64,000 nucleotides of DNA from Paenibacillus assamensis DSM 18201 (GTDB lineage Bacteria > Bacillota > Bacilli > Paenibacillales > Paenibacillaceae): NCBI RefSeq assembly GCF_000422445.1, contig NZ_AULU01000011.1:124001-188000 (forward strand). Reading direction: 5' to 3'. The notes under the pieces were generated by a model. The model searched no databases. It was not told where the DNA came from and was given only the letters and a program-made list of their open reading frames with translations. Each line of letters begins with the position of its first letter. The first letter of the stretch is position 1. Below are positions 34,419 to 43,420 of this stretch, piece by piece. A program made the position numbers and the translations under genes.

Positions 34419-37027
34419 ATATCATCAATCAGCTCACCTTGCGTTATATGAAACATAATAAAAGCCGCACCATTGTTACCATTATTGGGGCAGTTATTTC
34501 GGTCGCCATGCTTACAGCCGTGTTTACGATCAAGGCTTCTTTTATGGATATGATGCAAAGAGAAGCTATTCATTTCAGTGGCAAATGGCATGCTGCATTT
34601 CTTGATGTTGCAGGGGAAGATGTAGGTCGTATTACAAATAAGGCAGAGATTAAAGGGTATGATATCGAAAACGAGCTAGGTTTTGCTCGGTTTGCAAACG
34701 CTACAAACAACAAAAAGCCCTACTTGTATGTTACGGAACATAGTAATCACGATTTGCTAGCGGTAAGCACCATTGAAGGCCGCTTGCCTAAAACAGAAGA
34801 TGAACTGGTCATTTCCGAGCAATTTATGCAAACTTCCGGTGTTCGATGGAAGGTCGGTGATGTCATTACTTTGGAATTTGGTGACCGCAACGAGATTGTA
34901 GAAGGCGTCAAAATACCATTAGTCCGCCAAGCTCCTTACTACTCAAAGGAAGTTTTTACGCCTAAAAACAGCAAAACGTATACGATTACCGGCATTGTTC
35001 AAGCACCTGCGCGAGAGTATGAAGCAGCAGCTGCTTACCGTGCATTCAGCGGTCTTTCTGAGAACCATTTGACGACAGGTTCCCCTTACACCGTAAGCGT
35101 TGAATATAAGGATTATAAAAAATGGGGGACTGACGTCTATAAGGTTAGTGATAATATCGCCAGCAGCGTACATCGAGTAGAAGATCAAGCGAAATCAAAC
35201 GGAGTAAAAATCGAGTATCATCGAAACCTGCTGCTTTATTCCGGGATTTCGAATGATGATAGATTTGTTACGACTATGTATCTGGCTGTTATCACGATTG
35301 GTACGATTATTATGGTCGGATCGATATCACTTATTTATAACGCATTCGCAATCTCGCTGTCAGAGCGCAGTCGTGCTCTAGGGATGTTGTCAAGTATAGG
35401 GGCAACCAAACAGCAAAAGAGAGCTTCAGTATTTTTTGAAGCGACAGTAATTGGTTTATTCGCTATCCCGGTAGGATTGCTATTTGGATCAATAGGTATT
35501 GGTGTTACTTTCGAACTGCTCAGTCCGTTTATTCAAAGAATGTTTTCAGTTAGTGAACCCATTCGTATCGTAATAGAACCGTTTAGCGTCATTGCTGTGA
35601 TCTTGGTTTCTATTGTAACGCTTTTCATTTCGGCATGGTTGCCAGCCGTTAGAGCATCTAGAATTACTACGATAAGTGCGATTAGACAGAACAAAGATAT
35701 TGAAATGAAAAGTAATGATGTTCGTACGTCAAAAGTAACTCGTAAGTGGTTTGGATTTGAAGCGGAGCTTGGATTAAAAAATATAAAGAGAAACAAACAT
35801 CACTATCGTACAACTGTCTTTTCTCTTGCTGTTAGTGTCATTTTATTTTTAGCAGCCTCTTCCTTTTCGTTATATCTAGAAAAATCGTATAACATGGCAC
35901 AAGCACCGGTCCCATACGATGTATCCGTCTACGTAAGCGGTGATGATTTGGCAGGAGTGAAGTCATTAACCAACGAACTGATGACTGTCAAACATGTTTC
36001 AAGTAAAGTAAGGACTCAAACATTTACTGCAGCACTAAACCTTAAAGAAGACCAAGTTGCGATGGACATTGCTAAGCGATTAGCTCCATACGAGGGTGCT
36101 TACACGTTGAATGCAAACATTGTTTCGCTCGATGACACCTCTTTTACACACTATCTACGAACGATTGGTATAGATACTAATACATTCGAGGGTGCTAACA
36201 TTCCGGCAGTACTGGTTAATCAGTTCACCTTGAAAGAAAAACGAATTTTTACAGAGATCACCCAATTGACCGTTAACGAAGGGACGGAACTTCCTTTTAG
36301 TATTAATGAAGATGGATCTGAGGCGAAATGGAACATCCAGATCGCATCCATTACGGATAAACGTCCACCATTTATGCTTCACTACCAAGAGGATCCTTCT
36401 ATTGTAACGCTTGTTGTGTCGGAGCATGGATTTGACAACATGCTTCAACAAATGGGTACTGTACATCTACCTAACTATATGAACAGCGAGGTTCAATTTA
36501 CAACCGAACAGTCTGCTGCTTTGGAAAATGAAATAGTGCCTATTACAAATGGTTATCCGAGTGTAAATGCCTTTACGACCAATCTGATCGAGCAACGGCA
36601 ATCTGATTTGGATCGGGCTACAGTTATATCCGTGTTCTTATATGGCTTTGTCATTCTCATAGGGCTTATTTGTATGGCAACTATTATTAACACCATATCA
36701 ACAGGCATGGCTTTAAGAAAAAGAGAGTTCGCCATGTTAACTTCGGTTGGGATGACTCCAAAGAGCATGAAACAAATGATACGCTTTGAAGGATTATTTT
36801 ATGCCATGAAGTCGCTGCTTTATGGGTTGCCTATTAGTTTAGGTGTAATCTATATCATCTATAAGATTCTAAGCCGTAATTTCTCCTTTGATTTTACGCT
36901 GCCTTGGGCGGATATGATCCTAGCAATAGTGGGTGTGTTCTTTATTGTAGGATTGACCATACTCTATGCGACTAGAAAACATAAAGGACAAAATATTGTT
37001 GAAGCATTGAAGAACGAAAATATTTAA
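34415..37027 (+). CDS. FtsX-type ABC permease, two FtsX domains
   Basis: The protein has 870 residues. Each half starts with a TM helix and a large extracytoplasmic domain and ends with a three-TM FtsX core. The first core (about residues 285-420) is YLAVITIGTIIMVGSISLIYNA then LSERSRALGMLSSIGATKQQKRASVFFEATVIG. The second (about 720-850) is YGFVILIGLICMATIIN then LRKREFAMLTSVGMTPKSMKQMIRFEG. This differs from BceB, which has ten TM helices in a single core arrangement. Likely roles are peptide detoxification or lipoprotein/cell-wall traffic, controlled by the upstream two-component system. Confidence 0.88.
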   Translation: MNIINQLTLRYMKHNKSRTIVTIIGAVISVAMLTAVFTIKASFMDMMQREAIHFSGKWHAAFLDVAGEDVGRITNKAEIKGYDIENELGFARFANATNNKKPYLYVTEHSNHDLLAVSTIEGRLPKTEDELVISEQFMQTSGVRWKVGDVITLEFGDRNEIVEGVKIPLVRQAPYYSKEVFTPKNSKTYTITGIVQAPAREYEAAAAYRAFSGLSENHLTTGSPYTVSVEYKDYKKWGTDVYKVSDNIASSVHRVEDQAKSNGVKIEYHRNLLLYSGISNDDRFVTTMYLAVITIGTIIMVGSISLIYNAFAISLSERSRALGMLSSIGATKQQKRASVFFEATVIGLFAIPVGLLFGSIGIGVTFELLSPFIQRMFSVSEPIRIVIEPFSVIAVILVSIVTLFISAWLPAVRASRITTISAIRQNKDIEMKSNDVRTSKVTRKWFGFEAELGLKNIKRNKHHYRTTVFSLAVSVILFLAASSFSLYLEKSYNMAQAPVPYDVSVYVSGDDLAGVKSLTNELMTVKHVSSKVRTQTFTAALNLKEDQVAMDIAKRLAPYEGAYTLNANIVSLDDTSFTHYLRTIGIDTNTFEGANIPAVLVNQFTLKEKRIFTEITQLTVNEGTELPFSINEDGSEAKWNIQIASITDKRPPFMLHYQEDPSIVTLVVSEHGFDNMLQQMGTVHLPNYMNSEVQFTTEQSAALENEIVPITNGYPSVNAFTTNLIEQRQSDLDRATVISVFLYGFVILIGLICMATIINTISTGMALRKREFAMLTSVGMTPKSMKQMIRFEGLFYAMKSLLYGLPISLGVIYIIYKILSRNFSFDFTLPWADMILAIVGVFFIVGLTILYATRKHKGQNIVEALKNENI

Positions 37028-37081
37028 TTTTAATGATGATTGTAAATACTCCAACTTCAAAATCTCGATTTCTTATATTGC

Positions 37082-37113
37082 AAATGCCACCCTGGAGCGG
37101 GTGGCATTTTTCT
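37082..37113. terminator. Terminator of the two-component/ABC operon
   Basis: AATGCCACCC pairs with GGGTGGCATT, followed by TTTC. The A/T flanks would also allow use from the opposite strand. Confidence 0.8.
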
Positions 37114-37130
37114 TTAAGGTGAATGACTAT

Positions 37131-37166
37131 ACATCAACATCAACATCAACATCAACATCAACATCG
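37131..37166. repeat. Hexanucleotide tandem repeat (ACATCA)
   Basis: Five perfect ACATCA units and a sixth ACATCG lie between the permease terminator and the cupin stop codon. The tract is non-coding for either neighbour. Copy number may vary between strains. Confidence 0.85.
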
Positions 37167-37195
37167 AATTCAGCCTTATATTTTGGGAAGTGGAT

Positions 37196-37771
37196 TTAAT
37201 ACTGGAAAGGAACCCCTTGCTGTAATTGGGCTTGAGTAGCATCCGGCGGACCAATAATGACAGTCTGATTAATCGGCTTAAGTACTTCAGCAAGCTGTGC
37301 AGCATTTACACCGTAAATAATCTGGAATACTTCAGGTGGCGTCTTGCGCAGCACATCGGAGCCGAATACCGTTTGCGCAGCATGATTATCGAAAATAGCT
37401 AACAAGTGGGTGCGATCCTTGAGCGCAATTTCCCAATGCCACCAGCCCATAGGGATATATACCGTTTGTGGCGGTTTGACGCGATAGGTAAGTACTTGCA
37501 GAGTAAAGGGATTAAGTATCGAAACGATTGCTTCGCCTTCTATAACGTATACAAGTTCAGCTGCGTTCGGGTGCCAATGGGCTTCGACGCTGTTTCCTCT
37601 ACTCAAATAAATGTCGAGTAAGCCCAAGTTTTGCATTGCGGGCAGCTGATTGGCGAATTGCTGAAGAATAAAGTTTTGAGCGTTCTTTTGATAAAAGGGT
37701 GCTGATCGTAAGTCGAAGGATAAATTTAAAGAGGGGGAACTAAGAGTGGCCGTCATGTTGTCGGTGGACAT
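37196..37771 (-). CDS. Cupin domain protein (oxalate decarboxylase/spherulin-like)
   Basis: The protein has about 191 residues and a single cupin. Motif 1 is VEAHWHPNAAELVYVIEGEAIVSI (His, His, Glu metal ligands) and motif 2 is PPQTVYIPMGWWHWEIAL. The C-terminal helical end (TPPEVFQIIYGVNAAQLAEVLKPI) resembles oxalate decarboxylase/spherulin-type cupins. It may be a small metal-dependent enzyme or storage-like protein; the reaction is unknown. An upstream in-frame ATG exists at 37828, but ATG 37771 has AAAGGCGGG in place. Confidence 0.82.
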   Translation of the reverse strand: MSTDNMTATLSSPSLNLSFDLRSAPFYQKNAQNFILQQFANQLPAMQNLGLLDIYLSRGNSVEAHWHPNAAELVYVIEGEAIVSILNPFTLQVLTYRVKPPQTVYIPMGWWHWEIALKDRTHLLAIFDNHAAQTVFGSDVLRKTPPEVFQIIYGVNAAQLAEVLKPINQTVIIGPPDATQAQLQQGVPFQY

Positions 37772-37915
37772 GGCAATATCCCGCCTTTCCATAGTGGGTG
37801 ATTGCCTACTATATTCATTCGTCCACATCGTTGTGATTTGTCCGATATTTGAAATCGATGATATAGTAATTTATATTGATATATAAATCCCAAATATGTG
37901 AAAGTTGGTGGATTT

Positions 37916-38401
37916 ATGAAAAAAATATTTTTAGTTGTCTTCGCCCTAACTTTACTGTTCGTGTTTACATCTTGTAATAAATCGGTTACTCCTGATACTA
38001 ATGAATTGTGGCTACCATCGTTAAATGAAGCGATTGAGCACGGGTTACAAACTGAAGAGGCGAGTTTACTACTAACGCAAGAATATAAAGGTATACACTA
38101 TGCATTAATCGCCAAAGTAGGAGGTGAAGTCGCCTTAGCCAGAATTAATAAAAAAGACAAAGGATACTTGTGGGAGAGGGTAACGTTATACTTAGGTATA
38201 CCTTCTTATGTCGGGGCTGAATTTACAACGGAATCTGGAGAGAAGATTCCTATAATTATAGGAATAACAGAAAAAACTTCAAAAAAGATAAAACTTGAAA
38301 GAGGTTCGAGGTCAGTAGTTTTAGACGTGCATAATGGTTACTACATTGGGTTCGACCTTTCAATTAATGGCCGCTCATTCACAGTAACTGTTATTGAGTG
38401 A
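37916..38401 (+). CDS. Hypothetical lipoprotein
   Basis: This protein of about 161 residues begins MKKIFLVVFALTLLFVFTSC, a lipoprotein signal with lipobox FTSC. The mature part has about 140 residues with mixed beta content and no motif I know. An earlier in-frame ATG at 37898 would place the charged start out of position; ATG 37916 after GGTGG is preferred. It is divergent from the cupin gene. The stop is followed by a segment resembling an insertion-sequence end, then a terminator. Confidence 0.7.
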   Translation: MKKIFLVVFALTLLFVFTSCNKSVTPDTNELWLPSLNEAIEHGLQTEEASLLLTQEYKGIHYALIAKVGGEVALARINKKDKGYLWERVTLYLGIPSYVGAEFTTESGEKIPIIIGITEKTSKKIKLERGSRSVVLDVHNGYYIGFDLSINGRSFTVTVIE

Positions 38402-38561
38402 GGCGTATTAACCCCCGGGCTGCTATCATTGTCTTATTCGACTAACATCGTTTTACTTCTTCCCGAATAACGGGCTTATTCCAACGATCTTATCGCGGTC
38501 TATTCTGAAGTGCTCCCTGTCAAGTAGACAGTGTAAAAAATAAAAATAGTTGGTTTATTTT

Positions 38562-38593
38562 CCTCAGCTCAGTTTAACAGAGCTGAGGTTTTT
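38562..38593. terminator. Terminator, CCTCAGCTC/GAGCTGAGG
   Basis: A 9-bp perfect stem with a 9-base loop is followed by TTTTT on the plus strand. It lies 160 bases after the lipoprotein stop. The segment 38402-38561 holds an insertion-sequence-like end near 38512-38531 and nothing else I can name. Confidence 0.75.
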
Positions 38594-38721
38594 CATTATG
38601 CAGCTCGTTAGTATTAGTTAGGTGATAAGCCACCCAAACATTCCACTTTTTCTATGATGGAATGAGGATTACATCAGCCTTTTTAGACTGTAGGAACGGT
38701 CATTTGGTATTCCGATTGAGC

Positions 38722-39264
38722 TTATTCAAGACTCTTCAAATATCTCTCATACTCAACCGTAAACTCAAGCGCTTGGGCAAATTCGGGAGATCGAGCTGAT
38801 AATGCTTCTACGACAGCTTCTTTGCCCACTTCTGTTAATGCTAAAATATCTGGCTGCTGTGGCACCCGATATTGGGTATGGTCATGAAAAATGATCGTGA
38901 CAATCGTGCCTAACGCTTCTTGCTGCGGTCCATATACCGTACTCCACATCCAGCGCTGCTGATGTGTTTCTTGCTCATTGCCCCATTCTCGTGAAATCTC
39001 AAATTCTCCAGGAAATCTAGGTTCTGGTGTGATGCCAGCCTCTTTCAATTGGCGATGAACAGGAAGAAACAGCAGATTCAAGTAAGTGCCATAGGCTGCA
39101 TCGCCAGCTTCTTCATAGGCTTTTTGCAGCTTCTCCTGATTGTTAACAAGCACGTCCTCCCAATGATGCGCAACATGCTCTTCTATAAAAAGGGCGATTC
39201 CTTTGATGCGAGCCTCTCCGCTCTCCTTCAATATGTCTACTAGACTGCTCGATGATTTTGTCAT
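38722..39264 (-). CDS. Conserved-looking hypothetical protein
   Basis: The protein has about 180 residues, is soluble, acidic and largely helical at the N-terminus (SLVDILKESGEARIKGIALFIEEHVAHHWEDVLV). The middle is Gln/Trp-rich (EQETHQQRWMWSTVYGPQQEALGTIVTIIFHDHTQY), and the end is helical (VGKEAVVEALSA...FTVEYERYLKSLE). I do not recognise a family. ATG 39264 has AAAGGATGAGG upstream and is preferred over ATG 39273. Codon use is like its neighbours. Confidence 0.65.
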   Translation of the reverse strand: MTKSSSSLVDILKESGEARIKGIALFIEEHVAHHWEDVLVNNQEKLQKAYEEAGDAAYGTYLNLLFLPVHRQLKEAGITPEPRFPGEFEISREWGNEQETHQQRWMWSTVYGPQQEALGTIVTIIFHDHTQYRVPQQPDILALTEVGKEAVVEALSARSPEFAQALEFTVEYERYLKSLE

Positions 39265-39451
39265 AATCCTCATCCTTTCACTACCGACTTTTCCTTACCC
39301 TCTGATCTTATAACATTCAAGCAAATTCCAAGGTTATAAGGAATAACAAGCTTTAATTCTTCTAAATAAGCACCTGACATTAGATGGAACTTTAACCTTT
39401 TAGCCCAAGTTTAAAATCATTCCATTACTATCAATTGCTCGCTTTGACAAC

Positions 39452-39916
39452 TTACTCAAACAACATGACCTTCGGGTCTTTGTTATAACAGTGAACGAGC
39501 ATCGCGTGCAATTGCCCTCTATGATGATAGAGATGTGCGATGATTTCTAGCAGCCATTCATATCTGGTGCATGTATTTCCCCAATAGGAAGTCGTTTCGG
39601 TAAGCAGCTGTTCATCAGTTAAATTCATATAGTTATGTTTAAGTGCTGCAAAGTTATCAAGTATGCCAGCTTTTATAGAATCTAAAGTAGGGTAAGAAAC
39701 GCTAGAATAGAAGTCTTCCATTTCAGCTAGCGTCGCCCCTTGAGAGATGCGCCAATCCGCAGCGCAAATGACAGCGATATGCTCCAGCAGCTCGCCGATA
39801 GAGTGTTTGTCAGGTGTGGGTCTTTTCTGCAAGTCTTCATCTGTTAACGTATCGCATATTTGGATAATGGTTGATACAACTATTTCGATCTGATGCAGTA
39901 CACTTGTGCAATTCAT
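39452..39916 (-). CDS. DinB family protein
   Basis: This 154-residue four-helix-bundle protein has the three-His metal site of the DinB/YfiT superfamily: LLEHI in helix 2 and HLYHHRGQLH in helix 4, where the H-x3-HRGQ pattern is diagnostic. Family members include thiol transferases that use low-molecular-weight thiols such as bacillithiol. The substrate is unknown. It stands alone, behind an AGGAGG site. Confidence 0.85.
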   Translation of the reverse strand: MNCTSVLHQIEIVVSTIIQICDTLTDEDLQKRPTPDKHSIGELLEHIAVICAADWRISQGATLAEMEDFYSSVSYPTLDSIKAGILDNFAALKHNYMNLTDEQLLTETTSYWGNTCTRYEWLLEIIAHLYHHRGQLHAMLVHCYNKDPKVMLFE

Positions 39917-40123
39917 AGGAACCTCCTGATGTCAATTCAGTTCTCTCGTACATGGTAATGATATATATAGACATTGTAATTGCTGATTGCGGATCTTGGA
40001 AGTAATGAGAACTCGATACCCTCATATAATTATAGAACGTTCGTTCTCTTTTGTTCAAGAGCAGATAAATGAAACGGATTCTCAAACAATATGTAGCGCA
40101 GAGCTGCTAGTAAACATAACGGT

Positions 40124-40191
40124 CATTAAAAAAGGAAACACCGTATTCAGCATGTGCCCATTTGAGTGGGTTAGTGAGCGAAACGGTGTTT
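40124..40191 (-). terminator. Terminator of the DUF2165 gene
   Basis: On the minus strand AAACACCGT pairs with ACGGTGTTT, with an inner CCCA/TGGG stem, followed by CCTTTTTTAATG. The remainder of 39917-40231 has only a weak 68-codon plus-strand frame (39987) with no support. Confidence 0.7.
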
Positions 40192-40231
40192 GATCTGAAA
40201 TTTTTAGCCGTGGAAGAAGAACAAATACTTC

Positions 40232-40729
40232 TTACTCGTCATTTTTAAGGGATAGGAAGATAAGCACCCCGAAAATATAACTTACGATGCGATCAGCAGG
40301 CTCTAACCCGTTCCATTCCGAAGACATCCACATGGCAAACCACTCTCCACCGATGGTCGTAAACCCGAAAAACCAGATGGTGATAGCGAGACCGAGTGAA
40401 ATATACGCCCAGCTTTTCGAATTTTGATAGATTGCTCCGCCAGTCTTCGCATGTTTAAGCAGCTTAACGCCGCCAATCCAAGCGGTCACGGCAACAGCGA
40501 TTTCAGCGATAATAATGAGAGTATATCCGATATGATGGAAGAGCGGGTTCGTAATCGCGCGGTACATAAGTGTATTTCCTTCGAACGTCGTATCCATGCT
40601 TAATACGTGTTTGACGAACTGAAAGTTGGTGTTGTAGTCGGTTATATTTCCGAATGCAATGAGGGAAACAAAGACAGCGAAGAATAGTACAAATGTGGCT
40701 TTTAAATAACGAATGATCACGGTATTCAT
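40232..40729 (-). CDS. DUF2165 family membrane protein
   Basis: The protein has 165 residues and four TM helices. The N-terminal LKATFVLFFAVFVSLIAFGNITDYNTNFQFVKHVLSMDTTF and the internal GGEWFAMWMSSEWNG stretch match the DUF2165 family, whose function is unknown. It is a single gene on the minus strand with its own terminator. The upstream 40730-41076 gap holds the promoter of the quorum-sensing regulator on the other strand. Confidence 0.85.
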   Translation of the reverse strand: MNTVIIRYLKATFVLFFAVFVSLIAFGNITDYNTNFQFVKHVLSMDTTFEGNTLMYRAITNPLFHHIGYTLIIIAEIAVAVTAWIGGVKLLKHAKTGGAIYQNSKSWAYISLGLAITIWFFGFTTIGGEWFAMWMSSEWNGLEPADRIVSYIFGVLIFLSLKNDE

Positions 40730-40933
40730 GACAGAAACCCCTTTCGTTCATGTGGTTAAAAATGTAAATGGGGAAAACCACATTCAGCTTATATAGATTG
40801 CTGGAGATTGTCAATATGCGTACAAGAACAAAAAATAAGGGCGTAAAAATATTTTGTCTCAAGCACACCAGTGGTCCTTTATTTTAGTTCGTGGCTATCG
40901 CTGTTTCATGTATGTAATCTAACTTAATATGCA

Positions 40934-40961
40934 TTGACTGCTGGTAAAATTATGCTATAAT
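40934..40961 (+). promoter_or_regulatory. Sigma-A promoter upstream of the RRNPP regulator
   Basis: TTGACT (40934-40939), a 16-base spacer and TATAAT (40956-40961) lie about 150 bases before ATG 41110. This leaves a leader of about 140 bases. Confidence 0.7.
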
Positions 40962-41109
40962 GAATTTTCAGTTAAGGTTTCCTTGATGCTTGAAAAAATA
41001 AATCCCCCGAAACGATTTTCTATAGAGCTGTAATTTAATATCCCTTCTTAGACACTCATAATTCCTACTATAGGATTTGGTTTATAATGATAAAGGATGT
41101 GAAAGTGAG

Positions 41110-42384
41110 ATGGTTGTTACTTTTGCAGACATGATCAGACACCGTAGGTCAAATTTAGAATTGACAATGGACAAGTTAGCTGAGAAGGCCAGTATACGCA
41201 AAAGCACGATCTCCAAAATTGAAAACGGAGAAGTCAGAAAGCCTGAGTATAAGACAATAAAATCGCTTGCAGAGGCATTAAATATCCCTTATGATGACTA
41301 CATAGGGATTTACATCTCTTTGGAACGCAATGCAGATGTCTTGCTGGACATACTCCAAGAAGCTATTTCAACTTCTAGTTCTATTTTCCTCATCACGGAT
41401 ATTGCTACAAAATATTTAGAACTTCCTCACTTAGATAGCTATGACGCTATTAAGCAAATGTTTACCACAGCAAACCATGTAAATAATACTTCCATTAAAC
41501 TTTCATTATTTAAGACAGTAGTAAATTACTCGCGTAGTCATGGAGTCATGACTTATATTGCAAAAGGCATGTACCATGTTTATTTAATCGAAAGAAATGA
41601 TTTTAGTAAGTTAGAGGCCACCTACCAATCGGGTAAAAGCGTGTTAGCATACGTTGATTTTCTAAGCTTAGAAGAACAAATAAAGCTTTATTATTCTTTG
41701 GAAAATCATGCATATGCCCTTTTGAGGTACAATGAGTCTATTGATTTTAGTAAGACTGTCCTTGATATAGATATTTTTAAGGGTGAGTACAGTGCGCATG
41801 CTACATTTAACATTTGTAACTGTTATTATTATTTGAATGACTTTGCAAAAAGTGGATTGTATCTTGAAGAATATAAAAAATACACGTTTTCGTTTGTTCA
41901 AGACAACGTTCGATTTATGACCGGATGTATAAATGGGAGATCTGGAAACATTGATTTAGGTATAGAGCAGTTAGAAAAATATTTTAAAATCACCTCTCCA
42001 TTTAATTTTGTATACGTAGTTACAATGCTTATGGAGTTATATTTAATAAAATTAGATCTTGTTTCCGCAAGAAGTTTACTTACATACGAAGCAGAAATGA
42101 AAAGCTCCTTAAACCTCGAATATACTACTCCAGATAAAAAGGCTAGAATGGCTTATTTCTATCAAATGGCTGGAAATGCATTAATAAGCCAAGATGTAGT
42201 AAAGGCATTTGATTATTATTTAAAAAGTGCTCTGGAGTACATGAAAATAGGATTATACGACCGCGCTTTGGGGAGTGTAGTACTAATTAATGAAGCCATT
42301 CTTGAGGAGCATTCATATTTAAGTATTGAAATTATAAGAAAAATCAATGATGTGTACAAGCATATCATTAATAAAAAAACGTAG
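41110..42384 (+). CDS. RRNPP-type peptide-sensing regulator (HTH + TPR; AloR/AimR-like)
   Basis: The protein has about 424 residues. An N-terminal Xre-type helix-turn-helix (FADMIRHRRSNLELTMDKLAEKASIRKSTISKIENGEVRKP) is followed by about 350 residues of helical hairpins compatible with TPR repeats (for example YYYLNDFAKSGLYLEEYKKY). A 40-residue secreted-type peptide gene starts 15 bases after its stop. This regulator plus pro-peptide layout defines RRNPP quorum-sensing pairs; the Paenibacillus Alo systems are the closest I know. It probably binds the re-imported mature peptide and switches DNA binding. ATG 41110 is chosen; TTG 41077 is possible. Confidence 0.85.
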   Translation: MVVTFADMIRHRRSNLELTMDKLAEKASIRKSTISKIENGEVRKPEYKTIKSLAEALNIPYDDYIGIYISLERNADVLLDILQEAISTSSSIFLITDIATKYLELPHLDSYDAIKQMFTTANHVNNTSIKLSLFKTVVNYSRSHGVMTYIAKGMYHVYLIERNDFSKLEATYQSGKSVLAYVDFLSLEEQIKLYYSLENHAYALLRYNESIDFSKTVLDIDIFKGEYSAHATFNICNCYYYLNDFAKSGLYLEEYKKYTFSFVQDNVRFMTGCINGRSGNIDLGIEQLEKYFKITSPFNFVYVVTMLMELYLIKLDLVSARSLLTYEAEMKSSLNLEYTTPDKKARMAYFYQMAGNALISQDVVKAFDYYLKSALEYMKIGLYDRALGSVVLINEAILEEHSYLSIEIIRKINDVYKHIINKKT

Positions 42385-42399
42385 AGAGGATTGGTTGGC

Positions 42400-42522
42400 A
42401 TGAAAAAGATAATGTCTAAAGTACCGATTCTTTTAGTATTGACCTTGCTGTCGGCTGGAGTAATTAATACTGACGATGCTATCACATTATTTGGAGGTGG
42501 CACTCCTTGGATTAAGACCTAG
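42400..42522 (+). CDS. Signalling pro-peptide of the RRNPP regulator
   Basis: This 40-residue gene starts MKKIMSKVPILLVLTLLSAG, a secretion signal with a positive start and a hydrophobic core. A short polar part follows and ends FGGGTPWIKT. It lies 15 bases after the regulator gene behind GAGAGG. Size, signal and position are those of Phr, PapR, NprX and AloP-type pro-peptides. The active peptide is probably a C-terminal 5-10-mer (such as GTPWIKT) released by proteolysis and imported by an oligopeptide permease; the exact borders are inference. Confidence 0.8.
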   Translation: MKKIMSKVPILLVLTLLSAGVINTDDAITLFGGGTPWIKT

Positions 42523-42592
42523 TTCTTAAGTTATTTTGTTAGGTAAAATTGGACTTTTTTATGATGGATGAAATTTAAATTATTTAGTTTGT

Positions 42593-42629
42593 AAAAAAAG
42601 TGGATGCTGAATTCAGTGTCTACTTTTTT
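42593..42629 (+). terminator. Terminator of the quorum-sensing pair
   Basis: A near-perfect palindrome with CTGAATTCAG at the centre and AAAAAGT/ACTTTTT at the outside ends in a T run. Confidence 0.7.
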
Positions 42630-42770
42630 CTTGTTGTTTCCATACTTTCCATTAGAAGAGTGACGTTGGAAACAAAAGATATATTCAGTTCTAGGGGAGA
42701 CCTTGACACATGTGGTGGATGAATTAGGGGGTTCATCCACTACGCAGTTACTATGCAAGGACTGATGAGA

Positions 42771-42941
42771 ATGCTTGAAGAGATCGAATTCTTACGGTTC
42801 CGAATAAATGAAGCATATCAAAAAGGTTTAGAATTGACCGATGGCAGAATGGTTGAAATGAGTCAAGATTTAGACAAGTTGTTGTTAAAGTATCAAAGGG
42901 AGTGCCTTCACAATGAAGTTAAGATTGAAGTATTTACGTAA
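42771..42941 (+). CDS. Spo0E-like aspartyl-phosphate phosphatase
   Basis: This protein of about 56 residues has the Spo0E family pattern: EIEFLRFRINEAYQKGLELTDGRMVEMSQDLDKLLLKYQ, with the active SQDLD motif. Spo0E proteins remove phosphate from Spo0A and so delay sporulation. It lies 248 bases after the pro-peptide gene, beyond its terminator, and may be controlled by the peptide-sensing regulator. In-frame ATGs at 42753 and 42765 exist, but ATG 42771 has AAGGA at the right distance. Confidence 0.85.
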   Translation: MLEEIEFLRFRINEAYQKGLELTDGRMVEMSQDLDKLLLKYQRECLHNEVKIEVFT

Positions 42942-43158
42942 AGATGCATTCGCAGAAGAAAATACGCGTCTAGTACATAAGTTGGAAGGACAAGAGATTA
43001 ATGACGTAGACTTTTCTAAAAAAGCCCACTATTACACTAAATGTGGTTGTCTTTACAAGAAAACTTATTACAAGCGTTTTGACTTTAAAGAAACATTTAT
43101 TGATATTTTCGCTTGTTCGTGTGGTGTGTGGACAGTTAATCAAATGAAATGTTGGTAG
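42913..43158 (+). CDS. Hypothetical small protein with C-x-C pairs
   Basis: This 81-residue frame overlaps the Spo0E gene by 29 bases and has AAAGGGAG before its ATG. The C-terminal half holds KCGCLYKKTYYKRF and FACSCGVWTVNQMKCW, two C-x-C pairs that could bind zinc. I do not recognise a family. It could be the second gene of a Spo0E operon, or a decayed gene; the 76-codon frame that follows (43149) has less support. Confidence 0.4.
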   Translation: MKLRLKYLRKDAFAEENTRLVHKLEGQEINDVDFSKKAHYYTKCGCLYKKTYYKRFDFKETFIDIFACSCGVWTVNQMKCW

Positions 43159-43420
43159 AACTTGCTCCAATACTCGGTATAGGTTGCGCTTGCACAATTG
43201 AACTGTCCTTCTCGTTGGTGGTCATTCATTTTTCTAGACTAGTGGAAGAATTACAAACAGACCCTCAAGTAAATTTCACTCAAATATACAAATGCTATGA
43301 CATTAATAACCACGACATCCTTAATCGGATATACGCGGTGTATGACTTGACTGTTACATATTCGTTCTATATATTTTAATGAATAAAATATATGCCCATT
43401 AAAATATAGGAGGATGTCCA

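Noticed and set aside
39987-40193. 68-codon plus-strand frame between DinB and DUF2165 genes
   Set aside because: It runs through the hairpin that ends the DUF2165 transcript and has no ribosome site or protein-like pattern.
43149-43379. 76-codon frame after the C-x-C small protein
   Set aside because: It overlaps the previous frame, lacks a ribosome site and has no motif; at best a decayed gene.
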